Origin: Ch128b sp964527925
Lineage (GTDB): Bacteria; Bacteroidota; Ignavibacteria; Ch128b
DNA length: 64,000 nt
Reading direction: 5' to 3'
NCBI GenBank assembly: GCA_964527925.1
Contig: CAZGQO010000006.1
Coordinates: 1-64,000 of the forward strand
Part shown: positions 18,318 to 25,685 of the stretch, piece after piece
How positions within the stretch are numbered: position 1 is the stretch's first letter
Layout: every line of letters begins with the position of its first letter
Translations under genes and position numbers: made by a program
The notes under the pieces: generated by a model
What the model was told of the DNA's origin: nothing
The model's input: the letters and a program-made list of their open reading frames with translations, nothing else
Database searches by the model: none

Positions 18318-18555
18318 TTTAACCTGCAAAGAAGTAATCAATCAGGTATGTGAGCATCTGGGTGAATTGCCCAATTCACCTCTTTGCGTTGCAATCCAGG
18401 AGCACCTGAAAGAATGTGAAAATTGTAATAATTTTTATGATCAGTTAGAAAAAACTGTCAAGCTTTTCAAACAATATTCCACCGATCTTCCTGAAGGTGT
18501 ACACGAAAGATTACTCTCCTTCCTGGGGCTAAAGGATAGAGAAGAGAAAGAATAA
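18289..18555 (+). CDS. Zinc-finger anti-sigma factor
   Basis: 88 residues. The HxxxCxxC motif (HLKECENC, about residues 36-43) plus an earlier Cys (LTCKEV) match the zinc-binding anti-sigma (ZAS) domain, and there is no transmembrane helix. Soluble ZAS proteins of this size, such as RsrA-like ones, often release sigma on thiol oxidation. The gene overlaps the sigma gene by 29 bases, so the two products are translated in step. It ends 2 bases before the broken GIY-YIG gene on the opposite strand. Confidence 0.88.
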   Translation: MNLNHTLKNNLTCKEVINQVCEHLGELPNSPLCVAIQEHLKECENCNNFYDQLEKTVKLFKQYSTDLPEGVHERLLSFLGLKDREEKE

Positions 18556-18557
18556 GG

Positions 18558-18821
18558 ATTGTCACTACCAGATTTATATTTTTCAACTAACTTGTGAATA
18601 AACTCTCTTCCTCTTCCACTCTTCAAGAACTTTTCTCTTTTCATTGCCTCTTTCTTCGTCTAAAATTCCTCTTTATATATCAAAACCCATGGACGAAATT
18701 TTCTCGTCCACCCTTTATGTGAAAGTTCATTGTGTGACAATAAACGTTTCTCTAAATCGGAAGTGAATCCAATGTAAATCTTTTCATATTTCGGTGAGAA
18801 TAATACATAAACAGTATACAT
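18558..18821 (-). pseudogene. GIY-YIG (URI-type) nuclease gene with one in-frame stop
   Basis: Reading the minus strand from the ATG at 18821 gives MYTVYVLFSPKYEKIYIGFT, a clear GIY-YIG opening (YTVYVL ... KIYIGFT), then the conserved Arg in LEKRLLSHN and, late in the frame, AMKREKFLKSGRGREFI. This is the URI-type single-domain layout of about 85-90 residues. A TAG at 18660-18662 (codon 54) breaks an otherwise intact frame. The normal end also seems lost, as the frame continues into the antisense of the anti-sigma gene down to 18441. The ATG directly follows the T run of the tRNA terminator. Inactivation by a nonsense mutation is the simplest explanation. Confidence 0.82.
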
Positions 18822-18851
18822 AAAAAATAAAACCGCCAATTTCTGGCGGTT
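18819..18851 (-). terminator. Rho-independent terminator downstream of tRNA-fMet
   Basis: On the minus strand AACCGCCA (18851-18844) pairs with TGGCGGTT (18838-18831) across a short loop and is followed by TTATTTTTTAT. It lies 15 bases after the tRNA 3' end. Confidence 0.88.
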
Positions 18852-18865
18852 CCTTAATCTCTTTG

Positions 18866-18938
<73 letters not shown>

Positions 18939-18991
18939 GTATTTTCAGTTACGAAAATAATAAATCTTAAACACTCTTCAAAATTTAGGAC

Positions 18992-19207
18992 TTACAGCTG
19001 ATTAATTTCTTCAACAAATTTTTCAATTTCGTTTTCATTAAACCCTTTTTCTTTTGCAGCCGACTCAAGTGTTCCCCAGATTGGTTCACCACATACAAGA
19101 CATCGGATTCCCTTTTCCATTAAATAAGTAACTGCTTCTGGTTTTAATACAACAAGTTCTTCAATTGTAATTTCTTTGGTAATTTTTTGATCAATTTTAT
19201 TGCTCAT
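18992..19207 (-). CDS. DUF1858 / hybrid-cluster-associated redox disulfide protein
   Basis: 71 residues from MSNKIDQKI. The DUF1858 fold is a short helical domain (ITIEELVVLKPEAVTYLMEKGI) ending in the redox pair CLVC (Cys36, Cys39) and GEPIWGTLESAAKEKGF. Relatives sit beside ScdA/hybrid-cluster proteins and may exchange disulfides. The ATG at 19207 overlaps the end of the DUF6132 gene; a longer in-frame start at 19249 would add 14 residues with no ribosome site advantage. It is the last gene of a seven-gene thiol-redox operon. Confidence 0.85.
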   Translation of the reverse strand: MSNKIDQKITKEITIEELVVLKPEAVTYLMEKGIRCLVCGEPIWGTLESAAKEKGFNENEIEKFVEEINQL

Positions 19208-19421
19208 TCTTAGTCTCTCTTTTTGTTGGAAATCCTGCAATAATACCAATCAGCATTCCATAAAGACTTGATGTATACCATTTCGAAGTAATTGGACAGG
19301 TTCCATTATAACAACCAATGAAATAATAATAAGCATATCCACCAACAAAGCCGATCAAAGAAAATAAAATCAATTTAAAGATTTTATTTTTCAATAGGCC
19401 TTTTAATCGAGATATCATCAT
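19197..19421 (-). CDS. DUF6132 small membrane protein with conserved Cys pair
   Basis: 74 residues. One hydrophobic helix (~15-36) leads into GCYNGTCPITSKWYTSSLYG, with Cys37 and Cys42, then a second helix (LYGMLIGIIAGF). The GTCPI motif between two helices defines this small family, which is often found with thioredoxin-like and rhodanese genes. It overlaps the preceding PDO gene by 4 bases and the following DUF1858 gene by 11, showing tight coupling. The pair of cysteines next to the membrane suggests a thiol or sulfur relay; no enzyme activity is known. Confidence 0.82.
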   Translation of the reverse strand: MMISRLKGLLKNKIFKLILFSLIGFVGGYAYYYFIGCYNGTCPITSKWYTSSLYGMLIGIIAGFPTKRETKNEQ

Positions 19422-20071
19422 CTTAATTCCACTCCAAGATTTTCGTAAATCTTTTCTAACAACATTTCTTCAGGTACAGCTCCCTCTATAAAATCATTTT
19501 CATTGATTACAGTTCTTGGAATTCCCATTACATTATATTTCCTCGCAAGATGAGGAAATTCCGTTGCTTCAACCATATCAGCTTTAATCTTAGGATTGAG
19601 GTAAGCAAATTTATGGGCAGCAATTACTGCACGCGGACAATATGGACAAGTTGGCGTAACATAAACTTGTAAGTGAACATTTTTATCAATTGATTTAACT
19701 TTTTCAATCAAATCATCACTTAAATCAATCAACCCTATTCCAACCATTTTAATATCTTCAAGCAGAGATGCAAATTCATAGCCGGAAGGAATACCGTAAT
19801 AACGAATTCCGAAATCCTTATCACCTTCCATTATAGCAATAGCTGGAATTTTATCTATTCCGAGTTCGTCAGCTTTTTCTTTATCAACAATAAAAGAATA
19901 GACTTCCAATTTTAATTTATCAGAAGTATGAACGAGTTCTTCGAGAAGTATTCGAGTTTCTCGGCAATACATACATTCAAGTTCTTTAGTGAACATAACC
20001 AGCTTTACTTCTCGATTTAAATCAGCTAATTGTTTTGATATTTCTTTACTTAATTTTTCATCAATAAACAT
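19418..20071 (-). CDS. PDO-type protein disulfide oxidoreductase (two thioredoxin folds)
   Basis: 217 residues with two glutaredoxin/thioredoxin-like units. The first unit carries CMYC (Cys33, Cys36) and the second CPYC (Cys142, Cys145). Each is followed by the cis-Pro motif, KIPAIAI near 74-80 and GIPRTVI near 183-189. This is the archaeal/thermophile PDO layout, a cytoplasmic oxidoreductase that shuffles disulfides with thioredoxin reductase. Both active sites look intact. It is the central enzyme of the operon at 18992-21254. Confidence 0.9.
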   Translation of the reverse strand: MFIDEKLSKEISKQLADLNREVKLVMFTKELECMYCRETRILLEELVHTSDKLKLEVYSFIVDKEKADELGIDKIPAIAIMEGDKDFGIRYYGIPSGYEFASLLEDIKMVGIGLIDLSDDLIEKVKSIDKNVHLQVYVTPTCPYCPRAVIAAHKFAYLNPKIKADMVEATEFPHLARKYNVMGIPRTVINENDFIEGAVPEEMLLEKIYENLGVELR

Positions 20072-20086
20072 AATCTAATCCCCCGA

Positions 20087-20281
20087 TTACTTTTCCTCCT
20101 TAGAGGTATTAATTTTGAATGGAACATACAATGGACAGAATCGAACATAAGCGGTAACTAAAGGAATGAAACCTAAAAATCCCCACCAGTTTTTTGATGG
20201 ATCAATTACTGCGAAAATTAAAAGAACCACACCAGCAAGTGTTCTTATAATTTGATCTGTTTTTCCAATGTTCTTTTTCAT
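20087..20281 (-). CDS. DUF2892 (YgaP-like) small membrane protein
   Basis: 64 residues. The pattern N-I-G-x-x-D-x-x-I-R near the start (KNIGKTDQIIRTLAGVV), a second helix (GFLGFIPLVTAYVRFCPLY) and a Cys-Pro at 49-50 match DUF2892. The domain occurs as the membrane anchor of the rhodanese YgaP, and alone beside sulfur-metabolism genes. A GGAGAA ribosome site precedes the ATG. It sits between the short DUF6132-like gene and the PDO gene. Confidence 0.87.
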   Translation of the reverse strand: MKKNIGKTDQIIRTLAGVVLLIFAVIDPSKNWWGFLGFIPLVTAYVRFCPLYVPFKINTSKEEK

Positions 20282-20293
20282 ATTACTTCTCCT

Positions 20294-20467
20294 TTAAATG
20301 TTTTTGTTACTTGTTAAAAAATATCCTAATAGTGCAAAGTAGATTGTTGATATTTTTGGATTGCAGAGAATTGGACAAACACCCAGAGTTTTCTTACTAA
20401 AATACTTGCCAATCAAAAATCCGATTATTCCACCCAGCAAAGTTCCTGCTATTTGAAGTAAAGTCAT
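20294..20467 (-). CDS. Short DUF6132-like membrane protein
   Basis: 57 residues. A glycine-rich helix (LLQIAGTLLGGIIGFLIG) is followed by GVCPILCNPKISTIYFALLGYFL, with Cys31 and Cys35. The motif and two-helix layout closely resemble the DUF6132 protein at 19197-19421, so this is probably a diverged paralog. The ATG at 20467 overlaps the TGA of the DUF302 gene as ATGA, and GAGG lies eight bases upstream, which supports it as a real coupled gene. Confidence 0.82.
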   Translation of the reverse strand: MTLLQIAGTLLGGIIGFLIGKYFSKKTLGVCPILCNPKISTIYFALLGYFLTSNKNI

Positions 20468-20844
20468 TGTGAAACCTCTAAAATGATTTCTTTAATTATT
20501 TTGTCTACTTCTTCAGCAACTGGTTTAATTTCTTCTAAACCTAATTTTTCAACTAAAGTCAATGGCTGAGGTGCAGCGATGTAAACCTGATTTTCTTTTT
20601 CATATACAAAAATTTTGCAAGGTAAAATTGAACCATAATCTCTGTTCCTGGTTAATATTATATGTGCAAATCTAGCATTACACAACTCAATGATAGAATA
20701 TTTTTCTATTTCAAAACCTTTCTCTGCAAGTGTCTGGCTGACATTATGAATGTGAAGCACTCGAAAATGATGTTTTTCAGCCGACTGTTCGATTTCCTTA
20801 ATTACCTGGTCAAATTGTTTATTTACAGAAACTTTATAATTCAT
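20464..20844 (-). CDS. DUF302 domain protein
   Basis: 126 residues from MNYKVSVNK. The DUF302 core is complete: a strand-helix (FDQVIKEIEQSAEKHHFRVLHIHNVSQTLAEKGFEI, in parts), a YSIIELCNARFAHIILTRNRDYGSILPCKIFVYE region with two cysteines, and a C-terminal helix. The role is unknown; the family is often near thiol-redox and heavy-metal or sulfur genes. An in-frame GTG at 20856 overlaps the upstream TAG (TAGTG) and could be the coupled start, adding four residues. Confidence 0.85.
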   Translation of the reverse strand: MNYKVSVNKQFDQVIKEIEQSAEKHHFRVLHIHNVSQTLAEKGFEIEKYSIIELCNARFAHIILTRNRDYGSILPCKIFVYEKENQVYIAAPQPLTLVEKLGLEEIKPVAEEVDKIIKEIILEVSQ

Positions 20845-20855
20845 ATATGAACCCA

Positions 20856-21254
20856 CTAATTTGATTGATAAGCTTTTTTAAGAATTTCTTCATCACGGAA
20901 ACCAACAAAGAGATCTTTAATTGTGTTCTTGTTCATGATTGCAATACTTGGAGTTCCCATAATTCCGAATAATCTAGCCGTTTGCAAATCTCTTGAGACA
21001 TCTATTGATAAGACATTATAATTCTGTTTCTTCAGATTTTCAATGACTGGAGCCTGGTATCTGCATGCAGAGCAGTTGGGTGAATAAAAATAGATAATAG
21101 CTTTATCGCTATTAAGAAAAATCTTTAAATCATTTCTCACTTTAGAAACATCAATAGAATGACCAGCCATTTTTTTGCTTTTTGCAATCAGTAAAAACTG
21201 AAAGCCAAACAAAAGTGTGAGAAAAATAAATATTACAACAATCAGATAAATCAT
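20856..21254 (-). CDS. Membrane-anchored thioredoxin-like protein
   Basis: 132 residues. One N-terminal transmembrane helix (~2-24) is followed by a thioredoxin domain with the active site CSAC (Cys61, Cys64) in IIYFYSPNCSACRYQAP, and GTPSIAI with the cis-Pro near residue 107. It should present its redox site at the membrane surface, in the periplasm if the helix is an uncleaved signal anchor. It is the first gene of the seven-gene operon and ends in TAG, overlapping the next start. Confidence 0.88.
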   Translation of the reverse strand: MIYLIVVIFIFLTLLFGFQFLLIAKSKKMAGHSIDVSKVRNDLKIFLNSDKAIIYFYSPNCSACRYQAPVIENLKKQNYNVLSIDVSRDLQTARLFGIMGTPSIAIMNKNTIKDLFVGFRDEEILKKAYQSN

Positions 21255-21388
21255 AAAGGTTATTTCTGTTTTGTTAATTAGATGATGGAAAATTTTATTG
21301 GATTCAATGGTAAAAGTAACTTTATTCTCTACTTAAGATAAGAGTGATGATTAGTTGTTATAATAACTTATTGTAAAATTGATTTCAT

Positions 21389-22156
21389 TTATTCAGCTAT
21401 ATACTGATAACCAAAAGATCTCAATAAAAATTTGCTATAATCACTTTTGAGAAAATCACCCACCCTACCCTCATCAATCTTAATTACCTCAACAATCTCT
21501 CCATCTTTCATGAAACCAATTCTATTACATAACTTAATTAAAACAGGAATATCGTGGGCAATGCAAATAATGGTAAGCTTTTGATCTTCATTTATTCGCT
21601 TAAGAATTCTGATGAAGTTAACAACCGAAACAACATCCTGAGATGCAAAAGGTTCGTCAAGAATTAATAATTTTGGTTTTAGTAAAAGTAGTCGAGCAAG
21701 TGCAAGCCTTTGAAGTTGTCCACCACTTAATTGATGAGGAAAACGATTGATCAAATCATCACTTAAACCAACAAGATCCAGAACAAGCTTTTTTTCTCTA
21801 AATCCATCTTCTGCACTAGTATTATTAATTTTCAAAAATTCATTAAAAGCTGAGTCGATTTTTTGAAGAGGATCAAAACTATCATAATAATTTTGAAATA
21901 GAAATTGAATTTTATTTTCAGGATGAATTTCCGAAAATTCCTTTCCATTAAAATATTTTTTACCCAAAGTAGGTTTTTCAAGTCCCGATATTATTTTCCC
22001 CAGAGTTGTTTTTCCCGATCCTGATTCACCTGTTAACCCAAAAATTTCTGAACTAAAAATTTTTAGATTAATATTTTTTAAAATATCCTGAACCATTCTT
22101 TTTCGATTTACTGAAAAAGAAATTTCTTTTAATTCAAGGACAATTTCATTACTCAT
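21389..22156 (-). CDS. Peptide ABC transporter ATP-binding protein (DppF/OppF-like)
   Basis: 255 residues, a full nucleotide-binding domain: Walker A GESGSGKTT (about residues 42-50), Q-loop LFQNYYDSFDP, signature LSGGQLQRLALAR, Walker B LLILDEPFASQD (the usual TSALD replaced by FASQD) and the switch His in IAHDIP. The FDPLQKIDSAFNEFL segment is typical of dipeptide/oligopeptide ATPases. It overlaps the preceding ATPase gene by 8 bases. The two probably pair to energise the permeases encoded divergently at 24697-26990. Confidence 0.9.
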   Translation of the reverse strand: MSNEIVLELKEISFSVNRKRMVQDILKNINLKIFSSEIFGLTGESGSGKTTLGKIISGLEKPTLGKKYFNGKEFSEIHPENKIQFLFQNYYDSFDPLQKIDSAFNEFLKINNTSAEDGFREKKLVLDLVGLSDDLINRFPHQLSGGQLQRLALARLLLLKPKLLILDEPFASQDVVSVVNFIRILKRINEDQKLTIICIAHDIPVLIKLCNRIGFMKDGEIVEVIKIDEGRVGDFLKSDYSKFLLRSFGYQYIAE

Positions 22157-22928
22157 AATTTAAAAACTTGTACGATTCGACAAGCACTTTATGGTTTATA
22201 GATCCGTATTTTGTAAAAAACTGCGTTTTATCTGAGAAAACATTCAATTTACCTTGATCCAGAAACGCAATCTTATCTGAGTACTTTTCAGCTATTGAAA
22301 TATCCTGAGTAATAATGATTAAAGCACTTTTTTGTGTACTTACATAGTTAGATAAAAAGTCCATAAGTTGAATTGTTATTGGTCTATCAAGTGCAGAGGT
22401 CGGTTCATCGGCTATGATTAACTCAGGTGTTGATGCAAGAGCTTTTACAACTGCAAGTCTTTGTAACATTCCACCACTTAATTCAAATGGATATTTTTCT
22501 AAAATTCCTCCCGCATCCCTTAACACTAGTTTTTCCATGAGTTCAATGAAACTTGTCAAAGGTATCTCTTTCAGCGTACTCAGATATTCAAATTGTCTTC
22601 TAATTTTCTTAATAGGATCAAAAGCAGAAAAAGGATTTTGCATGATAAAACCAATTCTCTTTCGACGGATTTTCAGTAATTCTAAATCATCAAGCAAAAA
22701 AATATTTTTACTTTTGAAGTACACCTCACCAGAAATTTTGAAAACATCATTTGATAAAAGTTTAATTATACTCAAGGCAAGGGTTGATTTCCCACTACCA
22801 TTCTTTCCTAGAATCGCAAAGACCTCACCCGGAAAAGTTGAGAAATTAACATTTTCAAGTATAATCCTTTTCGACTGTTTTATTGAAACACTTAAATTTG
22901 TTGCACGAAAAATTTCTTTTGAATTCAT
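22149..22928 (-). CDS. Peptide ABC transporter ATP-binding protein (DppD/OppD-like)
   Basis: 259 residues: Walker A GKNGSGKST (about 38-46), Q-loop IMQNPFSAFDPIKKI, signature LSGGMLQRLAVVKAL, Walker B ELIIADEPTSALD, and a degenerate switch (TQDIS, with Gln in place of His). It lies first in a minus-strand pair with the DppF-like gene and is divergent from the substrate-binding protein gene. Compared with typical DppD proteins it lacks the C-terminal Cys-cluster extension. It should hydrolyse ATP together with its partner. Confidence 0.9.
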   Translation of the reverse strand: MNSKEIFRATNLSVSIKQSKRIILENVNFSTFPGEVFAILGKNGSGKSTLALSIIKLLSNDVFKISGEVYFKSKNIFLLDDLELLKIRRKRIGFIMQNPFSAFDPIKKIRRQFEYLSTLKEIPLTSFIELMEKLVLRDAGGILEKYPFELSGGMLQRLAVVKALASTPELIIADEPTSALDRPITIQLMDFLSNYVSTQKSALIIITQDISIAEKYSDKIAFLDQGKLNVFSDKTQFFTKYGSINHKVLVESYKFLNYE

Positions 22929-23011
22929 ATATACAATTTAATTTTTCATACATAAAAAGAATATATTAAATTGAATTTAGAATGTATCAAATCCTGGTTA
23001 GGAGCTAATCG

Positions 23012-24700
23012 ATGAATTACAAAAAAATTTTTCTTCTCATTCTTTTAATTACATCGACCTTTTTCCCATCATGCGATAAAAAATCTGGCAGTAGTGTTTC
23101 TGATGAATCTAAGAACAATTTAATCATTTTCGGTATTCGTAACGATGTAGATTTTTTCAATCCTCTCTACTCGAATGATATAACTTCGGGTTTAATTAAT
23201 GACTTAATATTCAGCGGATTAACTTATGCTGAATTTGATTCTGACTCAGGAAAATTAATCTATTATCCAGGATTGGCTTACAAATGGAAGATTTCACCTG
23301 ACAAAAAAAGCATCACATATTACCTGAAGACAAATTTAAGGTGGTCTGATGGAAAGCCTTTTACATCCAAAGATGTGAAGTATACATTCTATCTCTATAC
23401 TAATCCCGAAATTATGAGTGTTCGTCAGGATATAGAAAGATTTTTCATCCACAAGAAAGATGGGAATCTGGATTATGATAAATCATTTGTAATTCTGAGT
23501 GATTCAGTATTTCAGTTCAATTTCAATAATCCTGTTGATGATACACTTTTTATAACAGGTCTGCCAATTTTACCCGAACATATTTTTAGTCAAATTCCAC
23601 CAGAGAAATTGATCAACCATGAAATTAATTTTAAACCAATCGGTATCGGACCGTTTGTATTAGAAAATTACTCAAGACAACATCAATTTATTTTAAAACG
23701 AAATAAGGAAGAGAACTACGATAAAATTCCTTACATAGAAAAACTTGTTTTTAAAGTAATTCCAGATTACAATTCCCGAATTAATCAACTTAAAAATGGC
23801 GAGATTGATCTCTTGACTGATATTCGTCCAGAGGATGCAGAATTACTAAGATCACAATCAGACAGAATTGAAATAAAATTTATCAAAGGAAGAGATTATG
23901 ATTATATTGGCTGGAATAACATTGATATTCAAAAATTCACCGAATCAAATCAGAAAATAATTCAACCACATCCACTCTTTGGAAATAAAGAAGTTCGTCG
24001 TGCCTTAACATTGGCAATTAATCGTAAAGAAATTCTCGATGGGTATTTTGGCAGGTATGCTTCGATTGCAGAATCGCCCATTTCGCCAATCTTCAAAGAA
24101 TTTGTTAATAATAATTTAAAGATTATTCCTTACAATCCTGATGAGGCAAAAAGAATTCTGGAAAAAAATGGCTGGCAGGATAGAAATGGAGATGGCATCA
24201 TCGATAAAAATGGGATTCCTTTTAAGTTTAAGTTAGCTATTTCTGCTGGGAAACCTCATCGTGAGTTTGCAGCAACGATGATTAAAAATTATCTTAAGAA
24301 AATTGGTATTGATGTTGAAATTGAAATACTTGAAAACTCTTTATTCTTCAGTAAAATGTTTGAAAGAAAATTAGATGCCTGGATTGCTGGATGGACAATT
24401 CCTTTAGACCTTGACTTAGAACCATTCTGGGGTTCAAATCTTGAACAAAACTTTTTCAATGTGACAGGATATCAGAATAAAAATATTGATAAATTATTTT
24501 CAGAACTCAAGAAAACTAATTCATTTGAAAAAATGAAAAGAATTATTTATAAAATCCAGGAGATTCTTCAGGAAGATCAACCTGTGACTTTTTTATACTG
24601 GATTGATAATATTATTGGTTACAATAAGAAAATCAAAAATGTGAAACTAAATCCTATAGCTTATACAAATCGTATCTGGGAATGGTATATTGAGAAATGA
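23012..24700 (+). CDS. Extracytoplasmic peptide-binding lipoprotein (SBP family 5)
   Basis: 562 residues with a lipoprotein signal (FLLILLITSTFFPSC, Cys21). The SBP_bac_5 pattern is clear: VDFFNPLYSNDITSGLINDLIFSGL near 45-70, KWKISPDKKSITYYLKTNLRWSDGKPFTSKDVKYT near 90-125, EVRRALTLAINRKEIL near 328-343 and YNPDEAKRILEKNGW. It should bind peptides (or similar ligands) at the membrane and deliver them to the DppB/C channel. An AGGAG ribosome site precedes the ATG at 23012. It is co-translated with the first permease (ATGA overlap). Confidence 0.92.
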   Translation: MNYKKIFLLILLITSTFFPSCDKKSGSSVSDESKNNLIIFGIRNDVDFFNPLYSNDITSGLINDLIFSGLTYAEFDSDSGKLIYYPGLAYKWKISPDKKSITYYLKTNLRWSDGKPFTSKDVKYTFYLYTNPEIMSVRQDIERFFIHKKDGNLDYDKSFVILSDSVFQFNFNNPVDDTLFITGLPILPEHIFSQIPPEKLINHEINFKPIGIGPFVLENYSRQHQFILKRNKEENYDKIPYIEKLVFKVIPDYNSRINQLKNGEIDLLTDIRPEDAELLRSQSDRIEIKFIKGRDYDYIGWNNIDIQKFTESNQKIIQPHPLFGNKEVRRALTLAINRKEILDGYFGRYASIAESPISPIFKEFVNNNLKIIPYNPDEAKRILEKNGWQDRNGDGIIDKNGIPFKFKLAISAGKPHREFAATMIKNYLKKIGIDVEIEILENSLFFSKMFERKLDAWIAGWTIPLDLDLEPFWGSNLEQNFFNVTGYQNKNIDKLFSELKKTNSFEKMKRIIYKIQEILQEDQPVTFLYWIDNIIGYNKKIKNVKLNPIAYTNRIWEWYIEK

Positions 24701-25683
24701 TTAAACTCAATCGTTCTTTGATTTTTAAAAGAATCCTGATTTCTCTTTTAATGTGGTTCTCTTTAATTGTAACTATCTTCTTTTTTATGCATTTATTACC
24801 AGGAGATCCGTTTCAGTCATACATTTCACCGAAACTTGGTGATAAAATTGCTGAAGAGATTAAATCTAGCTTTGGTTTCGATAGACCAGTTCATATTCAA
24901 TTTTATCTCTGGTTAAAAAATACCTTAACAGGCAATCTTGGTTATTCAATTGTTTATCAAAGACCAGTGTTTGATATAATAATAGAATCTCTTTCTGTTA
25001 CTTTTTTCATTTCTGTTAGTGCCTTCATACTTCAAATTTTAATAACTATTCCGATGAGTCTTTTTCTTCTTAAACATAAAAATAAGTTCATAGATATTTT
25101 TATTGATCGACTTTCGCTTGTGATTTATAGTGCACCATCGTTTGTTGTTGCAATAGTTTTGATTTATCTGGGTTCGGTTATCTTAAAGATATTTCCTTCT
25201 TCTCAACTTTATTCGTTTAATTTTTACGAATTAAGTACCTCTGAGAAACTTCTTGATATACTAAATCACATTACCCTGCCAATCTTAACTTTAACAATTA
25301 CTTCGATCGCATTTTCTCTGCGATATTTAAGAGAGAGTTTAATTCAGGTCAGCAATCAACCATTTGTAATTAATCTCCGAGCCAGTGGTATTTCAGAAAA
25401 AATAATTCGAATAAAACATATCTTACCCAATGCTTTAATTTCATATATCACAATTCTTGGATTAGAAATTGGTGCTTTGTTAAGCAAAACTTTAATAACT
25501 GAAACAGTTTTTTCACTTCCTGGAATTGGTCGCTTGATGGTCAGCTCAATTTTTACTCGTGATTACCCATTGATTATTGCCACAGTAATGCTTTCTGGTT
25601 TAATGGTGATAATTGGAAATCTAATTGCTGATATATTACTTGCTCGATTTAATCCTCGTTTCTCTCATGAAGTAATCTCTTAA
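24697..25683 (+). CDS. Peptide ABC transporter permease (DppB-like)
   Basis: 328 residues, six helices, normal length for the family. It has the N-terminal LLPGDPFQSYISPK motif, GFDRPVHIQFYLWLKN, TGNLGYSI and the coupling EAA-like loop RASGISEKIIRIKHILPNALI. It forms the channel with the DppC-like protein encoded three bases downstream and is fed by the lipoprotein just upstream. Confidence 0.92.
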   Translation: MIKLNRSLIFKRILISLLMWFSLIVTIFFFMHLLPGDPFQSYISPKLGDKIAEEIKSSFGFDRPVHIQFYLWLKNTLTGNLGYSIVYQRPVFDIIIESLSVTFFISVSAFILQILITIPMSLFLLKHKNKFIDIFIDRLSLVIYSAPSFVVAIVLIYLGSVILKIFPSSQLYSFNFYELSTSEKLLDILNHITLPILTLTITSIAFSLRYLRESLIQVSNQPFVINLRASGISEKIIRIKHILPNALISYITILGLEIGALLSKTLITETVFSLPGIGRLMVSSIFTRDYPLIIATVMLSGLMVIIGNLIADILLARFNPRFSHEVIS

Positions 25684-25685
25684 TT

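Noticed and set aside
18441..18644. A 67-codon minus-strand frame antisense to the anti-sigma gene
   Set aside because: It is the 3' part of the broken GIY-YIG gene running on past its natural end, not a separate gene.
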